In this document: one piece after another, positions 34,001 through 39,251 of the stretch
Layout: each line of letters starts with the position of its first letter
Numbering within the stretch: position 1 is the stretch's first letter
NCBI RefSeq assembly: GCF_001612665.1
Contig: NZ_BDAX01000035.1
Coordinates: 44,736 to 108,735 of the forward strand
Source: Nocardia alba NBRC 108234
GTDB taxonomy: Bacteria; Actinomycetota; Actinomycetes; Mycobacteriales; Mycobacteriaceae
DNA: 64,000 nucleotides
Direction: 5' to 3'
Notes under the pieces: generated by a model
Database searches by the model: none
The model's input: only the letters and a program-made list of their open reading frames with translations
Told to the model about the DNA's origin: nothing
Position numbers and translations under genes: made by a program

Positions 34001-36316
34001 CCACCGCTCGATGACGTGCGCAGGACAGGCGTCGCCGCCGACCACGACGACGCGCAGATCGGTCGCCGACTGCGGGTCGACGGTCGACAGCATCGTGGGC
34101 GTGAGCGTCAGGTGGGTCACGTGCTCATCGGCCAGCAGCCGGGTGAGCGGTTCGCCGCCGGTGACCTCGGGCGGCACGATCACCAGCGTGGATCCGCTCG
34201 CGAAGCAGGTCAGGAACTGTTCCATGGAGGCGTCGAAACTGGGCGAGAGCGCATAGGACACCCGCGAGGTCGTGTCGATTCCGTACGTGTCGGCGCGGTC
34301 GGCAACCAGATTCGCGAGCCCGGTATGGGTGACCTGGACGCCCTTCGGCGCGCCGGTGGAACCCGAGGTATAGGTGATATAGGCGATATTGGACGGCCGG
34401 AGCGGGCGGATACGGTCGCCCTCGGTGAACGGGCCGCTCGCGGCGTCGCCGTCGACCATGGTCGCATCGTCGAGAACCACGGCACGCATCGCCGACGGGA
34501 GCCGGTCACGCAGAGGGTCGATCGTGATCGCCACGGTCGCGCCGCTGTCGGCGACCATATGCTCCACCCGCTTACGCGGGTACTCGGGGTCCATCTGGAC
34601 GAACGCGGCACCGCATTTCGCGACCGCCCACGTCGCCACGACGGATTCCACCGAGCGATGCAGCATGATCGCCACCGCCGTGTCCGGTCCACAACCCAGC
34701 GCGCTCAGCTGCCGGGCCAGCTGGGAGGACCTGGCGTCCAGCTCGCCGTAGGTCATCGTCTGCCCGGCCGAGATGATCGCGCACCCGCTCCGGTTCCGGC
34801 GCGCGCTCTCGGTCAGAATCTCCGGGAGCAGGCGTGTTCGCACGCCGCGTTGCCCCCGCACCCGCGGCAACGCGGACCGCTCCGGTCCATCGAGCAGCGA
34901 CAGTCGGGCGATCGGGCATTGCGCTCCCCCGGCGAGGAATTCGTGCAGGAACATGCGGAACCGCCGATGGTGATCGGCGAGCTCGTCCGGGGTGTAGGCA
35001 TTCGGATTTCCCTGGAAGTCGATATGGGTACTGTCCTTGCCGGCGCCCGGGTAGATATTGACGAAGAGGTCGGCGGTGGGGCCCGAGGTGAGGACATTCA
35101 GGCGGCCGGTGGTGTTGCCCAGCACCACCTCGTTCTCGATCATCATGAGATTCACGGCCGGTCCGAAGGACGCCGCCTCGTCGCGCGCGATACCCATGTC
35201 GTGGAAGATGTCCTCCTGGCGGTAGCGCTGGCGCCGCAGCGCACTCGTCAACTCGCTCTGTACCGCGGCGATCAGTTCACCGACGTTGCGGCCGGCCACC
35301 TCGATCCGCAGGGGGACCACGTTGGCCACCATCCCCCCGGAACGGCGCAGCACCGCGGAGTGCCGACCCGAGACCGGCAGGCTCAGCATGACTTCGTCGC
35401 TTCCGGTCATCCGCGCGAGGTAGGCGGCGAACGCGGCGACGATGATCGGAGCCACGCTGCGGCCCTGTTCGAGCGCGACGCTGTTCAGCAGACTCGCGGT
35501 GTCGTCGGGCAGTTCGGTACTGACCAGCGTGGGATGGATGGTCGGCTTGCCGACGCGACCGGACAGGCTGACAGCGGGCGGCGCGCCCTCCAGGTGTTCG
35601 AGCCAGTAGCTGCGGTCGTTGTCGAAACGGGTGGAATCCCGGTAGGCCAGATCCTGCTCGACGATGACACCGAGGTCCTGCGCCGCACACGGCGCCGGTT
35701 CCTCGGACTTCACCCAGGCGTTGTACAGCTCGGTCATCCGGTGCAGCATCGTTACCGCGGCGAATCCGTCCAGCGCGATGTGGTGCGCGCGCTGGTACCA
35801 GAGGTAATGGTCCTCGCCGACCTCGAAGACGATGCTCGTCACGAGGTCGTCGTTCGACATGTCCAGCGGCGTGGAGTAGTCCTGAGTCATCAGCTCGCGC
35901 GCGGTCGCGACCGGATCGGCGTGCCGGCGCAGGTCCATCACAGAGACCGGGGCTCCACGTTCCTCGTCGACGAACTGACGCGGCTCCCCGTCGACCTCGG
36001 TCAGTCGCGTATGCCCGGACCCGAACTCGCGACTGGCGGTTCTACAGGCCCGCGCGAGCAGTTCGGCGTCCAGCTCGCCGACGATCTCGACGTACTGGGC
36101 CACCGAGATCGGTGACGAATCCGTCAGGTGCTGGGCAAACCAGATCCCCCGCTGCGCCGCCGTCAGTGGAAAGACATCGGGTGACGGGCCCCCACTGCCG
36201 TTGGAGCCGGCGCTGGAACCGTTGCCCGATTCCACGTTTCGGGAAGAACGGAATGCGCCGATTTCCAGCCACTTCGACCCATCCGTACTGCCATCGATGC
36301 GACTCTGTCGGGCCAT
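18146..36316 (-). CDS. Five-module non-ribosomal peptide synthetase with terminal thioesterase
   Basis: 6,056 residues from ATG 36316, chosen for GGAGGT 4 nt upstream; the frame is open to 36409. Domain order, with key motif positions: C (HHIALDG, about 180), A (TSGSTG, about 648), T (GGDSI, about 1034), E (HHLAVDVVSW, about 1217), C (HHLVLDG, about 1710), A (2190), T (GGDSI, 2573), C (HHAILDG, 2777), A (3254), T (GGDSL, 3629), C (HHIAGDG, 3819), A (4314), T (GGNSL, 4697), C (HHISCDG, 4884), A (5357), T (GGNSL, 5742), TE (GWSLGG, about 5880). By colinearity it makes an acyl- or aryl-capped pentapeptide with residue 1 in D form, released by the thioesterase. No MbtH, transporter, tailoring enzyme, phosphopantetheinyl transferase or regulator is adjacent. 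All active-site motifs look intact. The product is unknown. Confidence 0.95.
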   Translation of the reverse strand: MARQSRIDGSTDGSKWLEIGAFRSSRNVESGNGSSAGSNGSGGPSPDVFPLTAAQRGIWFAQHLTDSSPISVAQYVEIVGELDAELLARACRTASREFGSGHTRLTEVDGEPRQFVDEERGAPVSVMDLRRHADPVATARELMTQDYSTPLDMSNDDLVTSIVFEVGEDHYLWYQRAHHIALDGFAAVTMLHRMTELYNAWVKSEEPAPCAAQDLGVIVEQDLAYRDSTRFDNDRSYWLEHLEGAPPAVSLSGRVGKPTIHPTLVSTELPDDTASLLNSVALEQGRSVAPIIVAAFAAYLARMTGSDEVMLSLPVSGRHSAVLRRSGGMVANVVPLRIEVAGRNVGELIAAVQSELTSALRRQRYRQEDIFHDMGIARDEAASFGPAVNLMMIENEVVLGNTTGRLNVLTSGPTADLFVNIYPGAGKDSTHIDFQGNPNAYTPDELADHHRRFRMFLHEFLAGGAQCPIARLSLLDGPERSALPRVRGQRGVRTRLLPEILTESARRNRSGCAIISAGQTMTYGELDARSSQLARQLSALGCGPDTAVAIMLHRSVESVVATWAVAKCGAAFVQMDPEYPRKRVEHMVADSGATVAITIDPLRDRLPSAMRAVVLDDATMVDGDAASGPFTEGDRIRPLRPSNIAYITYTSGSTGAPKGVQVTHTGLANLVADRADTYGIDTTSRVSYALSPSFDASMEQFLTCFASGSTLVIVPPEVTGGEPLTRLLADEHVTHLTLTPTMLSTVDPQSATDLRVVVVGGDACPAHVIERWTSSLSMYNEYGPTEATVTAVGALLRPGHAHEVGGPLRGVSAMVLDRALQPVPKNTVGELYLAGPGLARGYSHLFVETAARFIADPYGGFGERMYRTGDIARWTGDNAEMTLELAGRSDFQVKIRGYRIEPGDVDATLTTHEDVDLSVTVPVPNNVGTTVLASYVVPVDGRRIEPLELERFARDSLPPHMVPAVILALDSLPVNAFGKLDRKALPKPEFGTAPVGRPPATAREKAVATLFTEVLGAPLVGADDSFFALGGDSILSIRLVARAKAEGLSFSTQDVFVHKTVAGLAATATASQGSDTPVLAELPGGGVGPLPLSPIMYAMLDRGHFDRFGQAALVQLPEGVDRAGLVRTLGTLLDRHDMLRAVLRVDGADRHVEVLEPKSVDPDAALVDVRLDRRDAAEVDRHLQKAADRLDPGNGVLVQAVWMRDGHGSAPDLMWLVVHHLAVDVVSWRIILTALAQAWSQIRDGGEARFGPATTSFRRWAHGLVEGAPDRRSAELDGWKAILAGGDQLLGSRRLDPDRDVGATAGRVRQRIPASVTEAVLTTIPDRFHCGANDPLLAALVLALGEWRRRRGKTAAEGELISLEGHGREERAVPGADLSATVGWFTTRFPVRLDCDEVDLDDAMAGGAGAGRAIKRVKEQLRAVPGDGLGYQVLRHLDSQGRAELADLPEPQISFNYLGRVGMGERSMPWAPTSEFTALTATSDPAMALAAVLDVNALAEEGSDGLELDVTWEFAAQVLSEDEVDELARLWARALGALADHVRSDTGFGFTPSDFPLTEVSQDDVDHWLDEYPSMLDVWPLTALQSGLLFHTVYDRDGDDGYIVQVGLTFAGQVDGARMRRAAQVLIDRHDSLRTAFVASADGPRQVVVRDTEVDWGESSITDIIDPGRREHALRRLATAATAPFDPAHPPLVRFHLVRTDIDTFRLLVTNHHLVLDGWSMPLLIHELLSLYSSDGDTAALAPPRSYREYLRWLRAQDRDAAIAAWQRTLAGIDSPTRVTGSPDRSVTAQAGEVELDLDAATTAALLDLGRSHGVTANTALQVAWALLVAALTGRSDVVFGNTIAHRPPQIPDIERMVGLLVNTLPVRVRLEPDETVADLLGRVQSEQAAMLDHQYIGLAELQRATGITEMFDTATVLESYPLDRELLARNLSEAGLRFVEVTAHDATPYPLSLQVSPPSRDRRSDAADKPATFTVALKFATDRFDAPEVRTLLERFELLLTQIISHPARKVVEISACWDSERAQLLSGGNDEPPAAELVLREILWDTARKYPDAVALRCGDTALTYRELERRADDFAHQLARRGARAESIVALAVPRSAELVIAIWAVAKTGAAFLPLDPGNPAARIAELLADSGTRVGVTTGDAAQRLPDTVDWLTLDASAPVADEGIARVSEIEAARLSADNAAYVIYTSGSTGKPKAVHLSHRGLADLVSAQADAFDVGTESVVLQVASPGFDACLSELLLAHGSGACLVVAPPQVYAGTDLEELIRAQRVSHAIITPTVLKTMDPSRTPSLTTLAVVGEATGSDTVNRWAHGRRLMNHYGPTEATIWATGSDALAPGEAVTIGGPIRGVSALVLDRWLRPAPVGVAGELYLGGPGLARGYLDRPGVSASRFVADPRSTGGERIYRTGDSVRWVRGRAGSELEYLDRRDQQVKIHGLRIEPGEIDAHLVRHPDVASVATVVVQGPAGEPVLVSYVVSASGAAIDVAALREDLSGTLPHYMNPAAIVQLEEMPRTPTGKLDRKALRQRAFDADSGGRTPSTPTERVVAKLFAEVLHLDTVSADSNFFALGGDSIVSMRLVALARSAGLTFTPRDVFEAKTVAALAAMARDDAAPVAERASDSPLVALTPPDIARLEQRYRGLSDVWPLSPMQSGVYFHSTFDADAGDNYTVQTMIGFTGAVDGERLRRAAAALVERHDILRAAFVETTNGPYQIVLDHVEIEFREIDLAGGGDARSPESIAAADAAAGFDLSAPPLLRLTLIRLDARSFRLLVTNHHAILDGWSMPLLMRELLDYYGSPDHIDSAGPAPSYRDYLSWLGRQDSAASKAAWAQAFSDVEAPTRVSRDVAAVGSVSAAEAVAELTADRFARLRRVAAEAAVTLNTTVAAAWALNLRVLTGETDVIFGSAVSGRPPELPLVEQTLGMFLTTVPVRVPLEPTSTVRELLIGIQAEHARMLDHHHIGLPEIHRSVGLPELFDTAVTFQSFPVDRTVLQRLIDSAGLRVDELSGVDATPYPLSLVVEPKQSEHGEAQGLRITLRFHDRAFGTAAARRILDRFVELLARIAVDADVRLGELLLDEETGPSWPISVADQAIPDTLDRILAARAVAEPDAIAVRYDGTDLTYRQLDERSTRLARILLRHGVRRGQIVAAVLPRSPAATAALWAVAKTGAAFLPIDPILPSERIEFLLSDSKTTVGLTDASTRKHLPDDVDWLVLDQEPTLDAVDPVATPPITDAERGGPIRRDQIVYVSYTSGSTGVPKGVFVSHRGLADIVAAQRRILGVDPTSVVVQVASPSFDASVFELLMAHGSGGRLVISPADVYAGPELADLLRREHVSHAVITPSALATVSCDGLDDLRVLATAGEPVGPELVDRWAPRRTMINLYGPSEATIWATAGEALVPGAAITIGRPVGPVAVVVLDTWLRPVPSGVAGELYLFGVGLADGYAARMGLTAARFVACPFAGPGQRMYRTGDLVRRGADGELEFLGRNDFQVKVHGVRVELGEIDAVLDARADVAYAVTVPRHDGERGVLVSYVVPEPGTEVSGEQVRAALAEVLPRSSVPSAVMVLAQMPLTVNGKLDRERLPEPVARTREFRAPSPGVQELVARTFEQVLDVDRVGVDDDFFALGGDSLSASTVVARLGAALDTRVPVRSVFEAPTVGGLAELAAGLRGGGRLPLLAGVHSDAVPLSLAQQRMWFLNRFEPDSAVHNIPVMLRLSGRLDTEALSAALADVVGRHEVLRTIYPETAGEPRQVVLDEHSVSVVPVQVPADAVAEVVGEFVRGGFDVTERVPMRVGLFALGAERDGGTGEFLLVLVVHHIAGDGQSMGPLARDVMVAYVARLAGQAPEWEPLAVQYADFAWWQRQMLGAADDPGSLMSEQLEFWRSTLAGAPDRLELPTDRPRPAVASLSGGRVPVELDASLHERLVALARSRGTSLFMVMHAALATVLARLSGSDDVVIGTPVAGRGEPGLDDLVGMFVNTLALRTRVDTGESFAETLMRTRETDLLAFEHADVPFERIVEELNPERSAARHPLFQVALAFQNVSTVDVALPEVRVARADVNTGSIQFDLQLVLADATGDDGAAQGMSGMLTFAQDLFDEPTAASIVRRLVRVLEAVADDPTVVVGDIDWLEADERAALTSRVGTHTVEVSEPSATLPEVFAAAVRDNGDGIAVVAGDTTMSYAQLSERSSRLARTLIGRGAGPERPVLVAVARSMESVVAWWAVVQSGAAYVPVDPSYPEGRIAQMMSDSGATLGITVSSVRAQLPGAVDWIVLDDPAVAARIDTEASGPISDDERPRPLRPADVAYVVFTSGSTGVPKGVAVTHSGIADFVSGRRADRALGHSSRVLHFASPSFDAALLEILIAVSGAGALIVAPTGIYGGGELAEFLRTRRVTHAFITPAALASVDPAGLDDLRLVMSGGEEVPADLVSRWAGTDVAGARKFQVLYGPTEATIIATATGPLAPEDRPTIGVPLPGIQALVLDARLRPVPVGVAGELYLAGSALARGYLNRVGTDAARFVAHPFAESGRRMYRTGDVVRWNVGGELEFLGRNDFQVKIRGYRVELGEIDAVLSARAEVAYAVTLPWRAGEGPARLVSYVVPEAGASPSGEQLRAALVEALPSYLVPAAVMMLDAIPLSPNGKLDRAALPAPVVQAKRFRAPASPAEEIVAGVFADVLGSDGPVGADDDFFDLGGNSLVATRVAARIGAALDVTIPVSAIFEAPTVARLAARAETQADTGRVALTAQPRPERIPLSYAQQRMWFLNRLEPGSAAYSIPIVLRMSGQLNLDALRAALEYVLDRHEVLRTVYPYAEGAPSQVVLSGAPASAPMTVLSVAEPELAESLSEFVSTSFDVTVEGPVRVRLYELEPNEWVLAVVVHHISCDGSSLGPLARDMMTAYAAHLLGETPNLAPLPVQYADYAIWQRTVLGAEDDPESLLHAQIDYWTSELAQLPVLLGLPTDRPRPPVQTHAGASVPITVDAELHAGLQRVARAHNTTLFMVFHAALAATLARLADTDDVAIGTPFAGRGEPELDDLVGMFVNTLVLRTRLTPTMTITELLEHQRETDLAAFGHADVPFERLVQELNPVRSHAHHPLFQVMLAFQNVTDARFELPELTASAVTAETDIALFDLLITLSDSYDAAGDPVGISGGLIYASDLFDATTATEIVDRLLRMLAAAVTDSTQPVREVDLLGADERETILTQWNSTEHRLPRGETLTSLFDHSVRVYADLPAVTAGEQTLTYAEFASRVARLARYLISRGVGPESLVALRMRRSLDQYVAVYAVHAAGGGYVPVDPDLPADRVAYMMSIAAPVLELSSLEGLDLSGFDDGPVTDADRLAPLRGHNVAYVIFTSGSTGRPKGVAISHRSVVNQLRWVDDTYALTHDDVVLQKSPATFDMSVWELFAPMAVGARLVIARAYGHTDPAYLADIIAAQRVTFTALVPSMLAVLADMAPARSLESLRTLLVGGEEFSPETVAAARRLAPGVALHNLYGPTEATVCSTAHRVTDAESATMPMGSPVWNTRAYVLDDRLQPVPPGVAGELYLAGTQLARGYQSRPGLTAERFVPDPYGDGERLYRTGDLVRWRRTGELDYLGRTDFQVKLRGLRIELGEIESVLAEHPGVARAIAVVRPIGVMEHLVAYLVPATGGTVDTAAVSAHASTKLPDYMVPATMMVLDTVPVSSSGKLDRLRLPEPVLAVAEFREPSSWLEGEVARAFGTVLGVDRVGADDDFYALGGNSLKSVQVVSELRKEIDYEVPISWMLSDPCPADLAKRIESRISSGAAVEGTDAGFDTLLPIRTEGARAPLFCIHPAVGLSWCYRTLDRYLSDGRPIYGIQAPQIGGELPGPTSIEEMAARYFDEIRAVQPHGPYHLLGWSLGGAIAHAIAVEMRAAGEQVALLALLDAEVGGVDESTLRAVTAGELISNLGPVMGVDVVSAEATAEEAAELIERQLGGSLGIDAARIQRLTDAYNLAIRAAGAWRPAVVDSDMLYFTATRERRSDAAGHEGWARVVRGQISMFDIDAGHLEMTQPAAMAEIARILNARLDR
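22050..25260 (-). other. NRPS module 4: C-A-T
   Basis: The C domain opens VPLSLAQQRMWFLNR and has VHHIAGDGQSM, the ordinary L-donor type. A4 pocket residues read D-A-L-F-M-G-L-I-I, a hydrophobic pocket that suggests an aliphatic residue (weak). The T domain has GGNSL. Sequence is close to module 5 over the C domain and its upstream junction. Confidence 0.75.
25260..28430 (-). other. NRPS module 3: C-A-T
   Basis: The C domain opens DVWPLSPMQSGVYFHS and has NHHAILDGW, again the D-donor type, although module 2 shows no E domain. It lacks the second His of the dual condensation/epimerization motif. A3 pocket residues read D-A-F-V-A-A-L-I-W. The T domain ends GGDSL. Confidence 0.75.
28430..31675 (-). 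other. NRPS module 2: C-A-T (no E domain)
   Basis: The C domain (DVWPLTALQSGLLFHT, NHHLVLDGW) has the features of one accepting a D-residue donor, as expected after an E domain. A2 pocket residues read D-A-S-I-A-V-H-I-W. The T domain carries GGDSI and strongly resembles T1, which sits before an E domain, yet no E domain follows here. Confidence 0.75.
31675..36316 (-). other. NRPS module 1: C-A-T-E
   Basis: The first C domain opens PLTAAQRGIWFAQHL and has WYQRAHHIALDGF and FGPAVNLMMI, closely like the condensation domain of EntF, which takes an aryl donor in trans. A1 pocket residues read by alignment to PheA are D-A-E-T-V-G-E-V-T; acidic residues at positions 239 and 322 hint at a basic or polar side chain, which is weak inference. 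The E domain has HHLAVDVVSW, SLEGHGRE and ISFNYLGR, so residue 1 should be epimerized to D. Confidence 0.8.
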
Positions 36317-37022
36317 TTCGACCTCCATTGATACCGCTCGTTTCAAGAGGTCGATTATATAGCCGAAAAGTTGCCATATTTGCTTGGAGAAACCTTGCAA
36401 CATGGTCACGAACGAAGAATCGGAAGTTTACGAACCAGCGGACATCCCGCTCGGCGCCACCGCTCACGGCACCGAGATCGACGCACTCACCGGCGGGTCG
36501 GATCGACCACCGATCCATCGTCGGACCAACTCGCCGCGCATGGATCCGATACCGAATTCAGCACGATTCAGAATCGATCAGCAAATTTTTCACAGACCCT
36601 TGCCGCGCCGCCATGATCGCTATACCGTGTCGTGGGGGCCATGGGGAGACAACAACAGAGCACGAACCGGTGTACCAGCGGCTATGCGGCAAACAGGTTC
36701 CGATGATCAGTCACGTGCACGCTGCCGACGGGTCCACCACCCCACGGTCGACCGCGAAATACCGAACTACGGCGTGGCCTGTTTCGAACGCGCCAGCATC
36801 AGTTGGGCATCGAATACAGCGGGAGACTCAGGACTCCCCATCCGACTACCGGATCCCCCAAACAAAAGAATGCCAATAGTTAGCTGACGAAATTTTTTGA
36901 CCGGCCGAAGTAGGGAAATTTATCGCCGCAGAATCCCCGCCCATACTCCACGGGCGAGGGATGAACAAACCACTGCGCGAAATACAATTCACGATGTCGG
37001 TGACGATTGTCGCTCGAACAGA
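36317..37022. other. 706-bp gap between the NRPS gene and oxyR, less GC-rich than its surroundings
   Basis: Contains the NRPS promoter region. A plus-strand frame starts at ATG 36402 (GGAG 12 nt upstream) and stays open to 36887. Only its first about 32 codons, starting MVTNEESEVYEPADIPLG, show the third-position GC bias of real genes here; the remainder does not. It may be a small gene, a decayed gene start, or chance. Beyond 36550 the sequence has A/T runs (for example near 36870-36905) and no gene, RNA or repeat that I can support. Confidence 0.5.
36354..36359 (-). promoter_or_regulatory. Possible -10 element for the NRPS gene
   Basis: On the minus strand TATAAT lies 38 nt before the NRPS start, in an AT-rich pocket that is rare in this genome. 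No good -35 is seen, so the assignment rests on the -10 and its distance to the ribosome site GGAGGT. Confidence 0.4.
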
Positions 37023-37931
37023 TCAGAAAGGCCGCTTGGACCGGATGACCGCCGCGAGGTACTCGTAGTCCGCGGCGCGCGCGGACGACCCCCGATAGGC
37101 GAGCCCGATCGTGCGGCCCGGAGCGGGGGCCGCGAAGCGGGCGGTGTCCAGGCTCGCGCGCGTGGTCTCGGCGGCCACCGCCATCTCCGGGATGAGCGTC
37201 ACCCCGAGCCCGCCCGCCACGCACTGCACCACCGTGGTCAGCGACGCGGCCCTGGTATCGCCGACCGTCCCCGGTTGCACGTCGGCCGAGCGGCACAGGT
37301 CCAGGGTCTGATCACGCAGGCAGTGACCCTCGTCCAGCAGCAACAGCGGCAGGTCGGCGAGCGCGGGCGCGGCCAGGTCGGTGCGGCCGGCGAGCTCGTG
37401 ACCGCGCGGGGTGACCAGCACGAATTCCTCGCTGTAGAGCGGAATCTCCACGAGGCCGTTGGCCTCGGTCGGCAGCGCGAGCACCGCCACGTCCAGCACA
37501 CCCGTGCGCAGCCCGTCCAGCAGCCGCGCGGTCTGGTCCTCGACCACCTGGGGCAGCACCCCGGGCAGCTTGCGACGTAACTCGGGCAGCAGTTCGGGCA
37601 GCACATAGGGGGCGACGGTCGGAATGATGCCCACGCGCAAGGTGCCGCCGAGGGTGTCGCCCGTCGCCGACGCGACGAATCGCTCGGCCGCCTCCAGCGT
37701 CGCGATGGCCTGCGGCAGCAACCGCATCCCGGCGGCCGTCACCAACACGCGACGGGTGCTGCGCTCGATCAACTGGAGCCCGAGTCCGTTTTCCAGTGAT
37801 GCCAGGGCCTGCGATAACGTGGGTTGACTCACAGTCAAACGCGCTGCGGCGGTGCCGAAATGCCGGTATTCGGCGACGGCAACGAACGCACGCAGCTGCG
37901 ACAGGGTTGGCTGATAAGTCTGATCGCTCAC
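37023..37931 (-). CDS. oxyR: Hydrogen-peroxide-sensing LysR regulator OxyR
   Basis: 302 residues from GTG 37931. The N-terminal LysR winged helix reads TAAARLTVSQPTLSQALASLE. The redox pair sits in LLLDEGHCLRDQTLDLC, with Cys204 and Cys213, matching the LEDGHCLRDQ...C segment of enterobacterial OxyR. Oxidation to a disulfide switches it to an activator of peroxide-defence genes. It is divergent from ahpC across 82 bp, the usual arrangement, so ahpCD is its probable target. An inverted repeat CTGATA-N18-TATCAG (37911-37940) spans the oxyR start and could take part in binding, which is speculative. Confidence 0.93.
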   Translation of the reverse strand: MSDQTYQPTLSQLRAFVAVAEYRHFGTAAARLTVSQPTLSQALASLENGLGLQLIERSTRRVLVTAAGMRLLPQAIATLEAAERFVASATGDTLGGTLRVGIIPTVAPYVLPELLPELRRKLPGVLPQVVEDQTARLLDGLRTGVLDVAVLALPTEANGLVEIPLYSEEFVLVTPRGHELAGRTDLAAPALADLPLLLLDEGHCLRDQTLDLCRSADVQPGTVGDTRAASLTTVVQCVAGGLGVTLIPEMAVAAETTRASLDTARFAAPAPGRTIGLAYRGSSARAADYEYLAAVIRSKRPF

Positions 37932-38013
37932 GCCTATCAGTGTACGTCCAGCAATCGGCTTTACCTTTCAGTAGGCTCACATCAACCCCACACCACGAAT
38001 GAGGAGACGACGC

Positions 38014-38601
38014 ATGGCTCTGCTGACCATCGGCGACCAGTTCCCGGCATACAACCTCAAGGCCGTCATCGGAGGCGACCTCTCCAAGGTCGACGCACAG
38101 CAGCCCGATGACTACTTCACCCAGATCACCAGCGACGACCACGCGGGCAAGTGGCGCATCGTGTTCTTCTGGCCCAAGGACTTCACCTTCGTGTGCCCGA
38201 CCGAGATCGCCGCGTTCGGCAAGCTGAACGACGAGTTCGCCGACCGCGACACCCAGGTGCTCGGCGCCTCGGTGGACAACGAGTTCGTGCACTTCCAGTG
38301 GCGCGCCCAGCACGAGGATCTCAAGACCCTGCCCTTCCCGATCCTGTCGGACCTCAAGCGTGAACTGGCCATCGCCACCGGCGTTCTCAACGCCGACGGG
38401 GTCGCCGATCGCGCCACCTTCATCGTGGATCCGAACAACGAGGTGCAGTTCGTCTCGGTGACCGCCGGTTCGGTCGGCCGCAATGTCGACGAGGTGCTGC
38501 GCGTGCTCGACGCCCTGCAGTCCGACGAGCTGTGCGCCTGCAACTGGAAGAAGGGCGACCCGACGATCAACGTGGGCGAACTCCTTTCGGCCAGCGTCTG
38601 A
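38014..38601 (+). CDS. ahpC: Alkyl hydroperoxide reductase / peroxiredoxin AhpC
   Basis: 195 residues from ATG 38014 (GAGGAGACG upstream); a frame from 37999 would add an arginine run. FVCPTE holds the peroxidatic Cys61, and the CACNW segment near the end holds Cys174 and Cys176, the same three positions as in M. tuberculosis AhpC. It reduces peroxides and peroxynitrite in the cytoplasm and is reduced in turn by AhpD, encoded 43 nt downstream. Divergent oxyR should control it. Confidence 0.96.
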   Translation: MALLTIGDQFPAYNLKAVIGGDLSKVDAQQPDDYFTQITSDDHAGKWRIVFFWPKDFTFVCPTEIAAFGKLNDEFADRDTQVLGASVDNEFVHFQWRAQHEDLKTLPFPILSDLKRELAIATGVLNADGVADRATFIVDPNNEVQFVSVTAGSVGRNVDEVLRVLDALQSDELCACNWKKGDPTINVGELLSASV

Positions 38602-38644
38602 TTCACCCTTTTCCACCGAAACATCCCAGAGGAGCCCCACTGTC

Positions 38645-39184
38645 ATGAGCATCGAGAACCTGAAGAACTCTCTTCCCGAGTACGCCAAGGACCTCAAGCT
38701 CAATCTGTCGTCGCTGGCACGCACCACGGTGCTCAACGAGCAGCAGCTGTGGGGCACCCTGCTGGCCTCGGCCGCCGCCACGCGTTCGGACACCACCCTG
38801 CGCGAGATCGCCGAAGAGGCCGCCGACGTGCTCTCGGCCGAGGCGTACGACGCGGCGCTGGGCGCCGCGTCGATCATGGGCATGAACAACGTGTTCTACC
38901 GCGGTAAGGCGTTCCTGGACGGTCGCTACGACGATCTGCGCGCGGGTCTGCGGATGAACATCATCGGCAACCCCGGCGTCGACAAGGCCGACTTCGAGCT
39001 GTGGTCGTTCGCGGTGTCCTCGATCAACGGCTGCGCGCACTGCCTCGAGGCGCACGAGAAGACCCTGCGCGAGGCCGGTGTGTCACGCGAGGTGATCTTC
39101 GAGTCGCTGCGTGCGGCGGCGATCGTCGCCGGTGTCGGCCAGGCGGTGGCGTCCACCGAGGCGCTGGCCTCGGCTGCCGTCTGA
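38645..39184 (+). CDS. ahpD: Alkyl hydroperoxide reductase AhpD
   Basis: 179 residues from ATG 38645. The CxxC centre is in NGCAHCLEAHE, giving Cys130, Cys133 and His137, with Glu118 in ADFELW; all four match the catalytic residues of M. tuberculosis AhpD. The protein links lipoylated dihydrolipoamide succinyltransferase to AhpC as its reductant and has weak peroxidase activity itself. It is in an operon with ahpC and is followed by a hairpin. Confidence 0.96.
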   Translation: MSIENLKNSLPEYAKDLKLNLSSLARTTVLNEQQLWGTLLASAAATRSDTTLREIAEEAADVLSAEAYDAALGAASIMGMNNVFYRGKAFLDGRYDDLRAGLRMNIIGNPGVDKADFELWSFAVSSINGCAHCLEAHEKTLREAGVSREVIFESLRAAAIVAGVGQAVASTEALASAAV

Positions 39185-39218
39185 TTCGTCGCCTTTCGCA
39201 CCCTTTTTCAGGCGCTGA

Positions 39219-39251
39219 GCGGCCCCGATCCGGATTCCGGGTCGGGGCCGC
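39219..39251 (+). terminator. Hairpin after ahpCD
   Basis: A perfect 10-bp stem GCGGCCCCGA / TCGGGGCCGC with a 13-nt loop, 35 nt after the ahpD stop. It probably ends the ahpCD transcript. Confidence 0.6.

Noticed and set aside
33581..36115. 844-residue plus-strand frame opposite the NRPS start
   Set aside because: Same reason: it mirrors the NRPS codons, is His/Arg-rich and has no ribosome site or domain.
36317..37022. IdeR box controlling the NRPS as a siderophore gene
   Set aside because: No sequence close to the TTAGGTTAGGCTAACCTAA pattern was found in this gap or elsewhere in the window, so iron control is not supported.
37911..37940. OxyR operator made of CTGATA and TATCAG
   Set aside because: The arms are only 6 bp and sit over the oxyR start codon; too weak to list as a feature.
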